From: Aquila chrysaetos chrysaetos | Lineage: Eukaryota > Chordata > Aves > Accipitriformes > Accipitridae | Assembly (NCBI RefSeq): GCF_900496995.4 | Contig: NC_044024.1 | Location: forward strand, 16,184,698 to 16,248,697 | Direction of reading: 5' to 3' | DNA length: 64,000 nt | Shown here: one piece after another, positions 26,201 through 36,065 of the stretch | Numbering within the stretch: position 1 is the first letter of the stretch | Layout of the letters: every line of letters starts with the position of its first letter | Position numbers and translations under genes: made by a program | The notes under the pieces: model-generated | What the model was told of the DNA's origin: nothing | Seen by the model: only the letters and a program-made list of their open reading frames with translations | The model's database searches: none

Positions 26201-29200
26201 TGGCTTCTTTTTCTGGTTCTAGCAGTTAAAGTTTTGCAAAGCCTCTCCTGAGCTTTGCTAAACAAGGAAGCTCATGAGAGAGCCACGCTGTGGTCCCAGG
26301 ACAAAACTTCTGCTGTTTTTTCCACAGAAGCAGACTCTGGGCTCCCTGTGTATGTTCACCACCAAGTTTATGGATGAACAGGTAGGTCACAGTATGTAGT
26401 CACCTGAAATAAATGCAGTGCTTATCACATTGATTACCTTGGAAGCTAAAGAAACCATACTAAATGCCAGCGTGGTGAGGTCCTGGGCTTTGCTGGCTCC
26501 ATATTCTGGGGGCTCTGGAAAATCCCAGACCTGAACGCAGCTCCCCGGCAGCCTGCGCTCTGCGGCGGTGAGCACAGCCCGCAGCCATTTTTATGGCTGC
26601 TCGGGAGCCTTTCTGGAAGGAAAAGGCTGTCTGCTCTGGAGACGGGACAGTCCAACCCGGCTCTGAGCAGGGCAGATGTCTCCAGCTGCCCAGGGCCGTG
26701 TCCGGTTTTTGAGTAGAGCCTCCAAGGATGGAGACTGCACAACCTCTCTGGGCAGCCTGCCACACCGTTCAACCACCCTCACAGCGAAGACGTTTTTTCT
26801 TATGTAATTTCTTGTTTGTGCCCATTGCCTCTATTTCTTTCACCGGGCACCACTGAGAGGAGCCTGGCTCCGTCGTATTCACCCTCCCTGGCTCCATCAG
26901 GAATTTGCACACCTAGACGAGAACCCCTCAAGCCTCCTCCAGACGGACCCGCCGCGGCTCTCGCAGCCTCTCCTGGCTGGGACGGCTCCGGCTGGTGAAG
27001 GGCTCTGTGCTTCACCCTTCCTGCCGCTGCCCTCCCTGCGCCCGCACCTCTCCATCAAAGACACGAAGCCACTTAGACAATTTTCTCGGACGATAAACGG
27101 AGGAATTTAGTCCACACTACGAGAACGCTGACTTCACAGAGGCATCTGGACTGCTGTTAGCAGAGCCACTTACTTTGCAAGGAAAAAATGAAAAGGGAAC
27201 CTCACGGCATCTGCTTTGCATGGATGTTCTGGGAAGTTCATTCATTTTCATGTGCAGGTCCCACAGGCTGTTCAAAGCTCGGGCAGAGAGCCCGGCTTTT
27301 TCTGTGGGAAACTGAGGAGATGACTGAAAATGTGCTGTAAAACAGAAATGATTCTGAAGATGAAATAAGCAATGATATTTTAGAGAGTTAAGATGGGGAA
27401 CCTGAGCAAGATTTTATACCAGCTTTCAAACCAAAAGATAAAACCGAACTCCACTGTCAGGCATTTAGCCCACAAGTTTGTAATAGGTATTGCACCAACA
27501 GCTAATAAAACCCTACCTCAAAATACTGCTGAGATAATAAAAGTTAGACTTTGTGGCTACAGAATATCCTGGAAACAAGTTAGAAGGAAACACAGATCCA
27601 CAACAATTTTTTTCAATTAGTCAGGATTGCCGACTATTTCTATTGTACAGACAAACAGATACCTGCTTGCTCCTGTTGTACAACAGTTGTGCTAGGGTAC
27701 TGTTCTTCATGAGTCTTGGAGGCGTTAATAGTTCCCTGTCACCGGGTCTTAGTAAATCCCTTGGAGAAAACTTTTCAGAACACACTTGATATTTTAGCTT
27801 AGCTGCTATATTGGACTAGGATCCAAATGGCAGCCATAACGGTGTTTTAATTTTATTATTCTTTGTTTTTATGCTATCGCCGGTCTCCTATTTTCTCTTG
27901 TAAACAAACAGGAAAAAAAGGAAAAAAGATCACAGTGACAAGAGGATACAGCCCTCTACCGACCCGTGCCAGCACTGCTCACAAAGCATGGGCCCGAGCC
28001 AGCTGCTGGGTGACTTTGCAGAGCACAATTCTTCTGCTACCCTCTGTGGTCTGGTATTTGTTACTAAAAAAGGAGCCCCAAAATATCTTGTTTAAATCTG
28101 GCTAGGTTTCAAAAACTTGATAATTCCTGGAATTTCCATTTAAGTTTCAAGGAGGGGTGCTGGAAAAATGTTGTTACAGATGCATATTCCATTTCCTTTC
28201 CAGCGAAAATCAAGCAAGTGCTAGAACTACTAAAAAAATGACATTTTTCTTCTAGCAAAAGCTTAGTCTCTGTACCATTGGATCAATCTGACTTTGTGCA
28301 AATAAGACACAAACACCTGCAGAAAATCTTTCAGATTAAAGTAGAGCATTTTCCCACCAGTGGCTTGTGTAATTGGAGAGGAATGGGAAAGCTGTTTCTA
28401 ATATCTTGACCTCTAAAATTTTCCGTAGTAAAAGCTATTATATCAGTTTTATTGTATGTGTGTGTGCGTGTAACAACAAATGAGTACCCAGTAACAGGTA
28501 AAACTGATGACAGGTAAAAGGAACTGCCCTCCAGGATGAGGGAGGAGTCACTAAGAGGGGAGTTTTTTCTTTGTTCCTTCCCAGCAACTTTAAATTACCA
28601 ACGTTTCCTGCACTCCTGGACTTTGCCCAGAACAAACTATTTCATTGCTGTAAGACTGGGTGGGTATTCTACCATGTGAAATACATACATAATATTATAC
28701 TGTTGTAACAGAAAATAAGGTTGTCTAGAAAGCTATCCAGAAATGAATAATTTTATGTTAAAGTCAGCAGGAAGGGAGGAGGTCTGCGGGAAACAACGGC
28801 GGTTTTCCCCAACATCGGGCACTTTTAAGATTCAGCTGGACAGGGTGCTGGGCCATCTTGTCTAGACCGTGCTTTTGCCAAGAAAGGTTGGACCAGATGA
28901 TCCTTGAGGTTCCTTCCAACCTGGTATTCTGTGATTCTATGAAACTGCGGCCAAGGCCCCAGGACCTAATAAATAACCAAGGCGATGGGATTCCTGTAGC
29001 CCTGCGCAGTAGCAGGGCGATGCAGACGGATGACTGAAGATGTCAGGACTGGCCCCAGCCGAGAGCCGGCCGATAACCCCAGGCTCTGCTGCTCCTTGTT
29101 TAATCAGGAGCTCGCAGATCGCCGGCAGCAGCAGGGCAGATTTTTCTCTCGCTGCTCTGCAACCGGGCGTCTCATCTCCGAAGGTCCCCTGCCCAGATGG

Positions 29201-31724
29201 CAGAGAGGATTAATTCCCAAGTGTCCTCAGACCTCTCTGGGCGATGCCACCATTGGCAGATTCCAGCCAAATAGGAGATTTCCTTCCCCAGCCACGTGAA
29301 CAACCCTACTGTAAAAAACTAAATCATCTCCAAGCACTCTTTTGCTCTAAGCGCTGTGCCGCAATGACAACCCCTCTCCCGGGCTTTTTCTATTTTACCT
29401 AAAGAACGTACGGCTCCACACTTTGCACTGAGGGAAACAAATACAGAGAGAAGATGCTTCTCCTATGTTGATTAGACAAAGAGCTCATCTCGCTGGACGT
29501 TTAACATGTGTTAAACCATGTTTAACACGTGACAACTGCACTGATTTATAAACCCTCTTTGCCACCAAACAGATCGTAACATCCACTTTAGTCCTATAGG
29601 ACGACTACAGGAAATAGTCACAAATCATAATTTGTCTTAGAGAAAATTAAATGAATTAAATTAAGAAAGACGGAAGTTCACATCTCATGAAATACACTCT
29701 TGGGTGATATATCTGTTGCTTTCAAGATTTAAGAAATCTTGTTAGTTTTAGAAAAAAAATATCTGAAAATCTAGGGTCTGCTTTCAGAGCTCATCCTAAA
29801 TAATTATCTTATTTCTGGAGTCTGGTCTAACTGTTGGGTTTGTGACATCCCAGTTACCCAGCATGTCTAAACCAGATTCCATCCCATTCTCCTCCGCTGA
29901 CCGAGGGAACGGGCCGCCCTGCTCCCGCCGTGGGCCAGCTGGGGCCACCACCGCTTGCAAGAAACGCAGCTGGCACCGATTTTGCAGCTACATAAAGCCA
30001 GTACAATTCTTTCTTTATTCACCCAGTGCTAGTATGAGCTGGCACGCTCCAAAACCAAATAAAAAAAGCAAGTTAATCTGAATCTTGACATGCCAGCCAC
30101 TGAAGTCTAAATCGCCTTCTCCAGAGGTAGAACAAAAGCTTTGGTTTATCAGCTACACGTTTCCAGTAAAACGCTTAAGCTCTGTTTGCAAACACTAGCT
30201 CCATCATGATACCAGGACAGTCAAAGCTGTCTGTGTAGTACAACAAGCCGCTGCACTTTCAGTGCTGTACAGCACATTTTTTCTTGGGTCGTGCAATATC
30301 TTGTTTGGGATGCCTTTTCTCTTTTTTGGAGCTGAGCCTCACGCGATGGTTAGGTTCGTAAAGCACCTGTGACGCTCTTACAGGTGCATAACTGAGACTC
30401 GGAGCCAGCCTGCCCAACAGCTGGTGTCGGCCGACTCCTGTGAACTGCCCAGCTGTGGGCTCCGCCGCGAGAAACTTCCTAAAGCGGCAACTCCAACCAG
30501 CACGGGGATGTGATCACTAAAACGCTGGCTCATCTCCAGGTTAAAAATTGCTCAGTTTGCTCACAAGATCAGACAAGCAAGACTTACGCCGAAGGATTCC
30601 TAGTGCAGCTCCACCAAAGTATATTTCATGGAATTAGCTACGTATACATACGCTTTGTACTTAAATGCTTATTAGACAGGTTGACCTAGAGGAACACACG
30701 CAGAAATAAAAGCCAAGCAACACAGTATCACAGTTAGCTTCTCAGTTCTTCCCTAATGACACATCCATAGCTGTTAGGGCCAGAATGGGTGATTACAATC
30801 ATTTTGTCTAACCTTTCATTAAGGAATTAGGGAATCCCAGAAGAGGCTGAGATCAGCCACTATTCAGAAAGGATTAGAACGATTTGGCAGGGGCGGGGGG
30901 AAGCAAGATCTGGCTTGTAATCTGCAAAGCATATAGCTATGGTGCAGACGCTTGTAGGCTCATTTGTGTCCTCCAACCTCAAAAAATAAACTAGTGCCTT
31001 CAAAGCAGACACTACGGGTTTCTCTACATCACTGTCTAAAATAATTTGCGTGCTGTGCAAGTAAAAAATTACTTACTGAAGTACTTACTTCAGAGACCCA
31101 CCAGTTTGGCTGCACTGTACCAAGCTCAGAACCTAACCGGAATATTTCTTACTAAGCACTGAAGTCAAAACTCAAATTGCGTAATGCATTTTCTTTCCCA
31201 CTGAATTTCTCGATTAAAGCAACAGTCATCCACAAACACAACTGCTTCCTTATAGCCGGTCCTGGACCAAACTTCAGAGAAATGATCAGGTTTCAGCGCT
31301 TCACGCTGTGATACTCACCGAGATGCGACATCAGGACGATGCCTTTGCCTTTGTCCGGCGCGTTGTAGATCACAGCTGCTGTTGCACCCCTTCTGGCTGC
31401 CACCTTAATTTTTTCAGCAAAACTGCAATTCCCTCTTTCAATCAGTGCTATCCACGGCGGTTTTGTGACGGTGAACTGGGTGTTTGCGTCGCAGGCTTGA
31501 AGATTAGCAGATTGAGGAATGCCCACAAGCCCCTGAGCACTCAGCAGAGGAGAATTTAATCCATACAGACCACATTCGCACTGCTCCGACACAGACCTGT
31601 TGCTAGTGCTGTTGAAATAGAATAAACTTACAGAGGCCCTCACGGAAAATGCCTCTGTAGGCTTGAATAAAATACTAACAACCGCCGGGAGGCAGAAAAA
31701 CCTGAACTTATCTGCTTGCTTCAT
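2030..31724 (-). CDS. RNF128: RNF128 (GRAIL) 5' half: two alternative first exons plus shared exon 2; partial gene
   Basis: RNF128 is a type I membrane E3 ubiquitin ligase of endosomes and the secretory pathway. Its lumenal PA domain captures membrane substrates and its cytosolic RING ubiquitinates them; in mammals it enforces T-cell anergy. The window shows two first coding exons, 1A (31724-31319) and 1B (17179-16708). Each encodes a signal peptide and most of a PA domain, and each ends in phase 1. Both can join shared exon 2 (2277-2030), which completes the PA domain and carries the membrane segment. Joined lengths are 218 codons (1A form) and 240 codons (1B form) before the gene leaves the window at exon 2's donor. 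The RING exons are not in 1-2029. Human RNF128 has the same two-isoform layout, recalled from family knowledge. Identification is strong; the exact transcription starts are unknown. Confidence 0.93.
2278..16707 (-). other. RNF128 intron between exon 1B and exon 2
   Basis: This is 14.4 kb of intron with no supported exon. It contains the G20 run at 8261, T-runs at 6422 and 9065, and moderately CpG-rich patches near 8640-8770 and 14030-14220 whose open frames do not resemble known proteins. Confidence 0.8.
8261..8280. repeat. Poly-G run of 20 bases
   Basis: Twenty consecutive G on the plus strand lie in RNF128 intron, between CAGTGTAACCT and ATCTACAGATC. It can fold as a G-quadruplex, and runs like this are also common sites of assembly or basecalling length error. 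Confidence 0.95.
16708..17179 (-). CDS. RNF128: RNF128 alternative first exon 1B (CpG-island promoter): signal peptide and PA domain
   Basis: The chosen ATG (17179-17177) has purines before it and opens a typical signal peptide, MSSGASLLALAALLCLAPPP. The mature part starts AVWTAWLNVSWE and continues GLYGQDSPLQAAAGVLVLPD, NACSARTNFSG, WLALIQRGGGCSFADKIRVA and ending VLPMSHHG. These match the long human isoform block by block. N-glycosylation sequons NVS, NRS and NFS are visible. The donor GTGAGC follows 16708, leaving phase 1. The reading frame stays open upstream to an ATG at 17338 that would add 53 Arg/Gly-rich residues; that start looks poor because it would bury the signal peptide. The exon has a Gly/Ala/Thr insert (GAGTGAGTG) where the human protein has unrelated residues. 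Confidence 0.93.
16858..16887 (-). repeat. Short GC tandem duplication inside RNF128 exon 1B coding sequence
   Basis: A unit of about 14-15 bp built on CCGGTACCGGCCC occurs twice and encodes a GAGTGAGTG linker in the PA domain, between the NFSG sequon and the WLALIQRGG strand. The human protein has a non-repetitive loop here. Confidence 0.7.
17192..17214 (-). repeat. CGG trinucleotide repeat (7 units) in RNF128 exon 1B leader
   Basis: Seven perfect CCG units plus CC on the plus strand (CGG on the coding strand) lie 13 nt upstream of the exon 1B ATG, probably in the 5' untranslated leader. CGG repeats in leaders are length-variable in other vertebrate genes. Confidence 0.85.
17683..18501. repeat. 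17-bp GC-rich minisatellite, roughly 48-50 copies, upstream of RNF128 exon 1B
   Basis: The consensus plus-strand unit is GAAGGGACCGACCCCCT, with common variants (GATCG, GACTG, CCCAT for CCCCT) and some units shortened by four bases where GACC is missing. It spans about 820 bp and starts about 500 bp upstream of the exon 1B ATG. Multi-unit blocks recur, so there is higher-order structure: the pair GACACCCTGAAAGAATCGAC recurs near 17745, 17895 and (as GACGCCC) 18290. The minus strand has no stops in any frame across the array. Confidence 0.92.
19892..20170 (-). promoter_or_regulatory. Second CpG-dense block upstream of RNF128 exon 1B; possible non-annotated first exon
   Basis: About 250 bp (19916-20165) carry many CpG dinucleotides, unlike the flanks, at 2.7-3 kb upstream of exon 1B. 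On the minus strand a strong donor-like AGGGTAAGAG ends a possible exon at 19892. An ATG at 20042 leaves an open frame of 50 codons and one base before that donor, the same phase 1 as exons 1A and 1B, but the peptide (starting MPPHRAAVTPGRSARRQPAP) has no PA-domain similarity. It may equally be an enhancer or an unrelated lncRNA promoter. Confidence 0.35.
20995..21018. repeat. (GTTT)6 microsatellite
   Basis: Six perfect GTTT units lie in the interval between the RNF128 alternative first exons, preceded by T- and G-runs. It may be the A-rich tail of a retroposed sequence on the minus strand, but no body of an element is recognisable. Confidence 0.85.
23546..23579. repeat. Perfect 17-bp tandem duplication
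   Basis: The unit CAGCATAATTAGGACGT occurs twice in direct tandem without mismatch, directly after a possible hairpin (AAAAGCTCAGCTTTT, 23530-23544). Each copy holds a TAATTA homeobox-type core. Confidence 0.85.
26630..27060 (-). mobile_element. CR1 LINE fragment, reverse orientation
   Basis: On the plus strand one reads the reverse complement of CR1: GCTGCCCAGGGCCGTGTCC, TCCAAGGATGGAGACTGCAC, AACCTCTCTGGGCAGCCTG, CACCCTCACAGCGAAGACG, TTTGTGCCCATTGCCTCT and GGGCACCACTGAGAGGAGCC. The match decays toward 27060. The terminal octamer repeats are not preserved. It lies in the same sense as RNF128. Confidence 0.85.
28800..28942 (+). mobile_element. CR1 LINE 3' end fragment
   Basis: The sequence contains the typical CR1 3' untranslated region: TTCAGCTGGACAGGGTGCTG, GGTTGGACCAGATGATCCTT, GGTTCCTTCCAACCTGG, and it ends in the diagnostic ATTCTGTGATTCTATGA octamer repeat. 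It is 5'-truncated, as most CR1 copies are. It lies in the interval between RNF128 exons 1A and 1B, antisense to the gene. Confidence 0.88.
29499..29532. promoter_or_regulatory. Palindromic GTTTAACAYGTG cluster
   Basis: A perfect 9-bp inverted repeat (arms GTGTTAAAC and GTTTAACAC, 29508-29528) with a CAT spacer extends to 11 of 12 matching bases per arm. It is preceded by a third partial arm, GTTTAACATG, at 29499. CATGTG and CACGTG E-box-like cores sit at the arm ends. It is a candidate binding site or cruciform about 2 kb downstream (in transcript terms) of RNF128 exon 1A; its role is inference. Confidence 0.35.
30765..30835 (-). mobile_element. Old CR1-like 3' end remnant
   Basis: Read on the minus strand, the segment resembles the 3' end of an ancient sauropsid CR1: GGTTAGACAAAATGATTG, then CCCATTCTGGCCCTAAC and CTATGGATG, compared with the usual AGACTAGATGATCACAATGG, CCCTTCTGGCCTTAAA and CTATGAAT. 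The divergence suggests an old insertion. Boundaries are approximate. Confidence 0.5.
31319..31724 (-). CDS. RNF128: RNF128 alternative first exon 1A (non-CpG promoter): signal peptide and PA domain
   Basis: The ATG is at 31724-31722. The product begins MKQADKFRFFCLPAVVSILF, a signal peptide, then FSVRASVSLFYFNSTSNRS, CECGLYGLNSPLLSAQGLVG, ACDANTQFTV, WIALIERGNCSFAEKIKVA and VLMSHLG. The ECGLYGL, QACD and WIALIERGNCSF blocks match the other human RNF128 isoform. Sequons NST, NRS and NCS are present. The donor GTGAGT follows 31319 and leaves phase 1, identical to exon 1B, so either exon can precede exon 2. This exon is moderate in GC and lacks a CpG island, unlike 1B, which suggests more tissue-restricted expression (inference). 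Whether a 5' non-coding exon precedes it cannot be seen. Confidence 0.93.
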
Positions 31725-34700
31725 TGCTTATTCATATAAGCACAAAATGTAGACGTCTATAGGTATTTTCAGCTGGTAGTGGTCCTTGTTAGCCCACAGC
31801 CTGCTGAGGAGTCTGAAATTTCAGTTCCAGCAGGAACTTGACACCAGCCAGGTGAGTCCTCGAGGTGCCAGTGAGCTTATCGGGAGTGGGGGCTGGGATG
31901 GACACAGGTGACACACCTGCCTATTGTGAAGTAGAGGTGCAGGCTGAAGGACCTGCAGGTAACCTTTGGCCCTAACTTTCCGCTCCTTCTTCACGAAGCA
32001 TCGTTCTCCCCCTCCTTCTCTCCCATTACTGCACAAATTCTAGCTTCGATGAGGCTTCCTAAGAGATTGCTCAAGCCCCCTGCTCCTATTTCAACCTGAA
32101 CGTCACTTCAGAGGACCAGGTCAGCTTTCATTCAGTGATGTAAGCTCAGGGTTCTCACTTCACAGCACAATCTGTGATGCAAATGACCCAGTTAAAAAGG
32201 GCACAAGTGGAGGGAGGGAAATATTAAAAAAAAATTACTCATCTTACAGAGTAAGATAACCAAGTCATTCCCCGCGTTTCTCCTTTCGGATTCTTCCAGT
32301 CATCTACTCTGTCAGGTCCAGCTTGTTCTGGTGTTTGTAATGAACTGATTTTAATATTGATTTATACCAATGCAAGAGATGTAGAATCAGCTAAACTGAT
32401 CACAGAAGCAAACTACCTCTTTCAGCCCATTTTCACATTCTAGCTCACTTTCAAGATTTACATTGAGATGTTTGAATGATTATCACACAACGCTCCATTT
32501 CTGGATGTAGGCTCTATAGATTCTTTCTCTGAATTCAGTCAGTGTTGTACTCCATAACAATTACTAGCATCAACTCTTGGTTTCTTATATTAGAACAGAA
32601 AAATGAAAACCTTACTAATGTCAGAACTCTGTAGTCCATAATGAAAACAAAGGACAAATTGTAAAGTTATCAAGACCTTTTTCCTGGTTTTCTGCAAAAG
32701 ACGTGCTGCACACAGTGTTGAAAGCCAAGAGAAGCTGCAATTGGTGGCATGTATTTTGACAGAAGATCAACCTAGTTCTCCTGTAAAGATTCTTTACAAG
32801 AGTAAACACTGTGGAGAAGATTCTTGGAAAACTGAAACAACTTTTGTAAGCAAAAAGAAAACGGAAAGAAATTGAAAAAAATAATGCAAGACGTTTACAT
32901 ATATTAATTCATTTATTTATATTCTCCGGGTTTCAGTGTTGCGCTAATTCTACATCACATTAATTCAAAACTGATCTTACCTCTAAGATCTATGACTTAG
33001 CAAGTTTTATACACACAAAAGTACCATTAGCTACATACAGTATACCTTCCCCTGGTTTTCTTTGAAATTAATGCTGGAAACATAAGAAACATGCAAACGT
33101 TAAGATTTTAGAGTTGGGTATGAATTCTACAGTTAGGGAATGTGCTCTGATAGTATTTTACCGTCAGCAGTAGCAATACACAGCAGCAGCAATACACAGC
33201 AGCAAGATGATTCCTATGACATTTTGCAGGAATAAAAGATTCTCTATCTTGGTTTAACACAGCAAAATTAACATGTTTTGACAGACTCGGGATCAAAAAA
33301 AGTTTCGTTTTATACTTCCGTCAATAAACACCAAGTAAAACAAACCAGCAGGTAGTTTCTTCGCAGAGAGGACCTTCGCCCAGTGCTACAGTGCTGGTTT
33401 GGCAGGGAGGAAGTGGAGGAGTGGTGGAACCATATATTAACACGGCAACACTTCAGAAACTGAAGTCGGCATATTAAGTTCAGTGTTAACTTACAGGGAT
33501 GGGGTAAGTGCCTCTACAGAATGACCCCGAGTACTGAAACTCCAGGTCTACTACAGGCATTGAATATTCTCTAGCTACACGCAGAGAGCCTGTGCTTCTA
33601 ACATTGGCACTTCATTCTGCAAGAGTAAATATCTCTCCTTCCTGCTTTTGCCATGAAAAATTTCAAACACCACTTCTGTAAAATAAAATTATATACTTTA
33701 AAGTCTCAAGCTCATATTATACATATTCCACACCATTCTGATAGTTCTTTTAGAGTTAGGAATTCCTAACATGGAGGATGAAATGATTAATGCTACATGT
33801 TTAAAGTATAGTAAGCAGTGCAACGTGGCAAACAGCCTTTGCTGCATTTCTATTGCAGGGGATGGATGGAGTGGCTAGAACAACTGAATAGAGTGGCTCT
33901 GTCAGCGTTAGCCACATCAGTCCTTTCATACAAAGATAATTACTTTAAAAATTGTGTCTAGAAATAACGGTTTCATTAAAATTAGACTTCGACCTGAAGT
34001 ATATCTAAATAAAAAATACTGGCTGACACAGTCAGCATGGCTCAGTTTGGTACACGAAGTGCTGGTGCTAATCTCTCTCAGTCTAGAGCAATGACCTCTA
34101 ATCTTCACATACCCATAAGCAACAAAATTACACAAATAACATATTGCAAGCAACACCGTGCTCTTCTCCGGTTGGTATGTTTTCATTTTGCCTTCAGTGG
34201 CAAGGTTACAATGCACTCTGAAAGGCATAGGTTGACAAACATTGCTCTAGAACTAATACTATATGAACCATACAAAATATAAACATACAATACATAGTCA
34301 CATTTAATTAACTTTTAGTCCCTGTGCAATTTAAGTTAAACTTCTCATTAATACATTTTTAAACTGTAAACCACACTAGAGAGACAGAATAATTTCATCA
34401 ATTTCTTTAGAATGTTAAGACTTTTACTTTTTATCTGAAGTTGCCTATGAACTTGTACTATAATAAAGACAATTACGTTTCTTCTTCCGTTACCATTAAC
34501 TGAAGTTAAGGTACAGAATTTAAGTACTTGAAGACAAAGTCCACTGTGCCCAGGGCAGATGAGTGAGCTACTAGTTGAAAGAGATACTCCTGAATTAACA
34601 ACAGGCTGCTAAAATATGCCTAGAAGTTTTCCACAAAAGAATAAATTTGTTCCTATAAATTAACTCTGTGGGCTTTGGTCAATAATGGCACAATTTAATT

Positions 34701-35869
34701 GGCAAGCTTCCATAATGCAATCATTACTTCTCAAAGAATTGAACTGAGACCAGCATTTCACATGGACAAGTTGTCAAACAGCAATGTGTTTCAGCTCCTG
34801 CTTGAGAATAATTTCCTAAGGATCTGGTTGTATAAATTATTTGAGGCTGTTTGTCATGGGAGGAAAAAGTGGGACTTGGTTCTGAACTCAGCAGGAGCCA
34901 GCTGCTACTTAGTACATAGGCAAAAAGTTGACAGAATTTTATAGAGTCTCTTGCTCTTGCGGAAGTAGCAGCTTCTCACAGCTGCTCAGCTCCTTCATGT
35001 ACTCAGAATACAGCTATTACTAAAAAGAAAGAGGATCGTGGCGATCAATAGAAAAAACCTAATGGTGTGACAAACTGTGTATCCTGCCATGCTAAGCACT
35101 CCTTAAAGACAGTTTTTCTCTTGCAAAGCTAGAAGCAAGTTCCACTAATAAAGTTTCTTTTTTTTAAATATTTCATTATTTTTTCATTAATAAATAAAAT
35201 ATGTTAAAAACTTTTGGGTGCTACACTCACTACCCGGCGCTGTATATACAAAAGCAGACATATAAAAACACAGCATTTGACCTTCCTCAGGTAAAAAGAA
35301 CTGAAAGTGGCTTCTTGGGCCACTGAGACCAGTCCCTGATACTAAAGGCACCATGATATTTAATCCCTTTCACAAACACAGTAAGCTTCAAGCCTGTTAG
35401 GCTGAAGTTAGGCTGCCCCTAGCACCTCCCACTAAAAGATCACTATGGAACATAATAGCTCTAATCCTCAAAATTATTCTAATTTCCAGCCTAAATTTAT
35501 ATCACAGCCAGTTAATGCTTTTGCAAACACTGCCTTTAATATTGGGAAAGCCTGCCTCTCTTCTCAGTTCTCACCCTGACATATACATTTCCTGTGTATG
35601 TATATGCACAGGCAGAGAGATGACAATCATACTCCTTGGTATCCTATCAAAAGATAAGCTCACTGTATTGTCTATTCATCCTTCTTGAACATAAGTAACC
35701 AAGACATTGTGTAATCTGTTTCAAGACTGCTGAAAAACAAAGGCAACAATTGTCCTTCTCAGTTACATGGATGACCATTACAATTGCTCTAAGAATCATA
35801 ATTTTATGTTTATGTCTACTAGTTCTAGAAAAGTGCAATGTGTAGAGGGTGTATTCAAGTTACAGCAAT
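31725..35869. other. RADX-RNF128 intergenic region with the exon 1A promoter
   Basis: About 4.1 kb separate the RADX polyadenylation signal from the RNF128 exon 1A ATG. The 1A promoter must lie here unless a further non-coding exon exists. The bases just upstream of that ATG (31726-31741) form a small inverted repeat (GCTTAT, ATAAGC). There is no CpG island and no convincing TATA box at a usual distance. The rest is AT-rich with no recognised element. Confidence 0.6.
33172..33205. repeat. Short imperfect tandem repeat (AGCAATACACAGCAGC)
   Basis: The unit AGCAATACACAGCAGC is present twice, in the RADX-RNF128 intergenic region. No function is suggested. Confidence 0.7.
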
Positions 35870-35875
35870 TTTATT
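35870..35875 (-). terminator. RADX polyadenylation signal (AATAAA)
   Basis: An AATAAA hexamer on the minus strand lies about 45 nt past the RADX stop codon, predicting a very short 3' UTR. Other A/T-rich stretches downstream could provide later sites. Confidence 0.6.
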
Positions 35876-35919
35876 TCCCTCCTTTTGAACAATAAAAATT
35901 TGAAAAATAAGTTATTAAA

Positions 35920-36065
35920 TTACACTGGATCTGGCACACCAGGTTCCATTGTCTTGTAGATTTTGCTCAGAAAGACTTCCACCTTATCATCACCCAAGTG
36001 ACAGATGTCCAAGATGCAGACAACATGTTTGCCATCTAGATCCATCGCTGCTTCTACAATTTCAT
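35920..36065 (-). CDS. RADX: RADX exon 15 (terminal coding exon, TAA stop)
   Basis: Residues 852-899 read [37 protein letters not shown] and end EPGVPDPV before TAA at 35922-35920. Human has DIIKAATELDRVHIVGIL and DICNLGNNKVEVYLHKIY. The acceptor is TCTTAACTTCTAG before 36065. The last nine residues are not shared with human RADX. Confidence 0.93.

Larger units (their letters stand above)
18502..31318 (-). other. Interval between RNF128 exons 1A and 1B
   Basis: For the 1A transcript this is part of intron 1; for the 1B transcript it is upstream flank. Apart from the CpG block at 20 kb, the GTTT repeat, the 17-bp duplication, three CR1 fragments and the 29.5-kb palindrome listed separately, nothing coding was recognised. 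The segment 23600-23960 is GC-richer than its flanks but without a conserved product. Confidence 0.75.
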
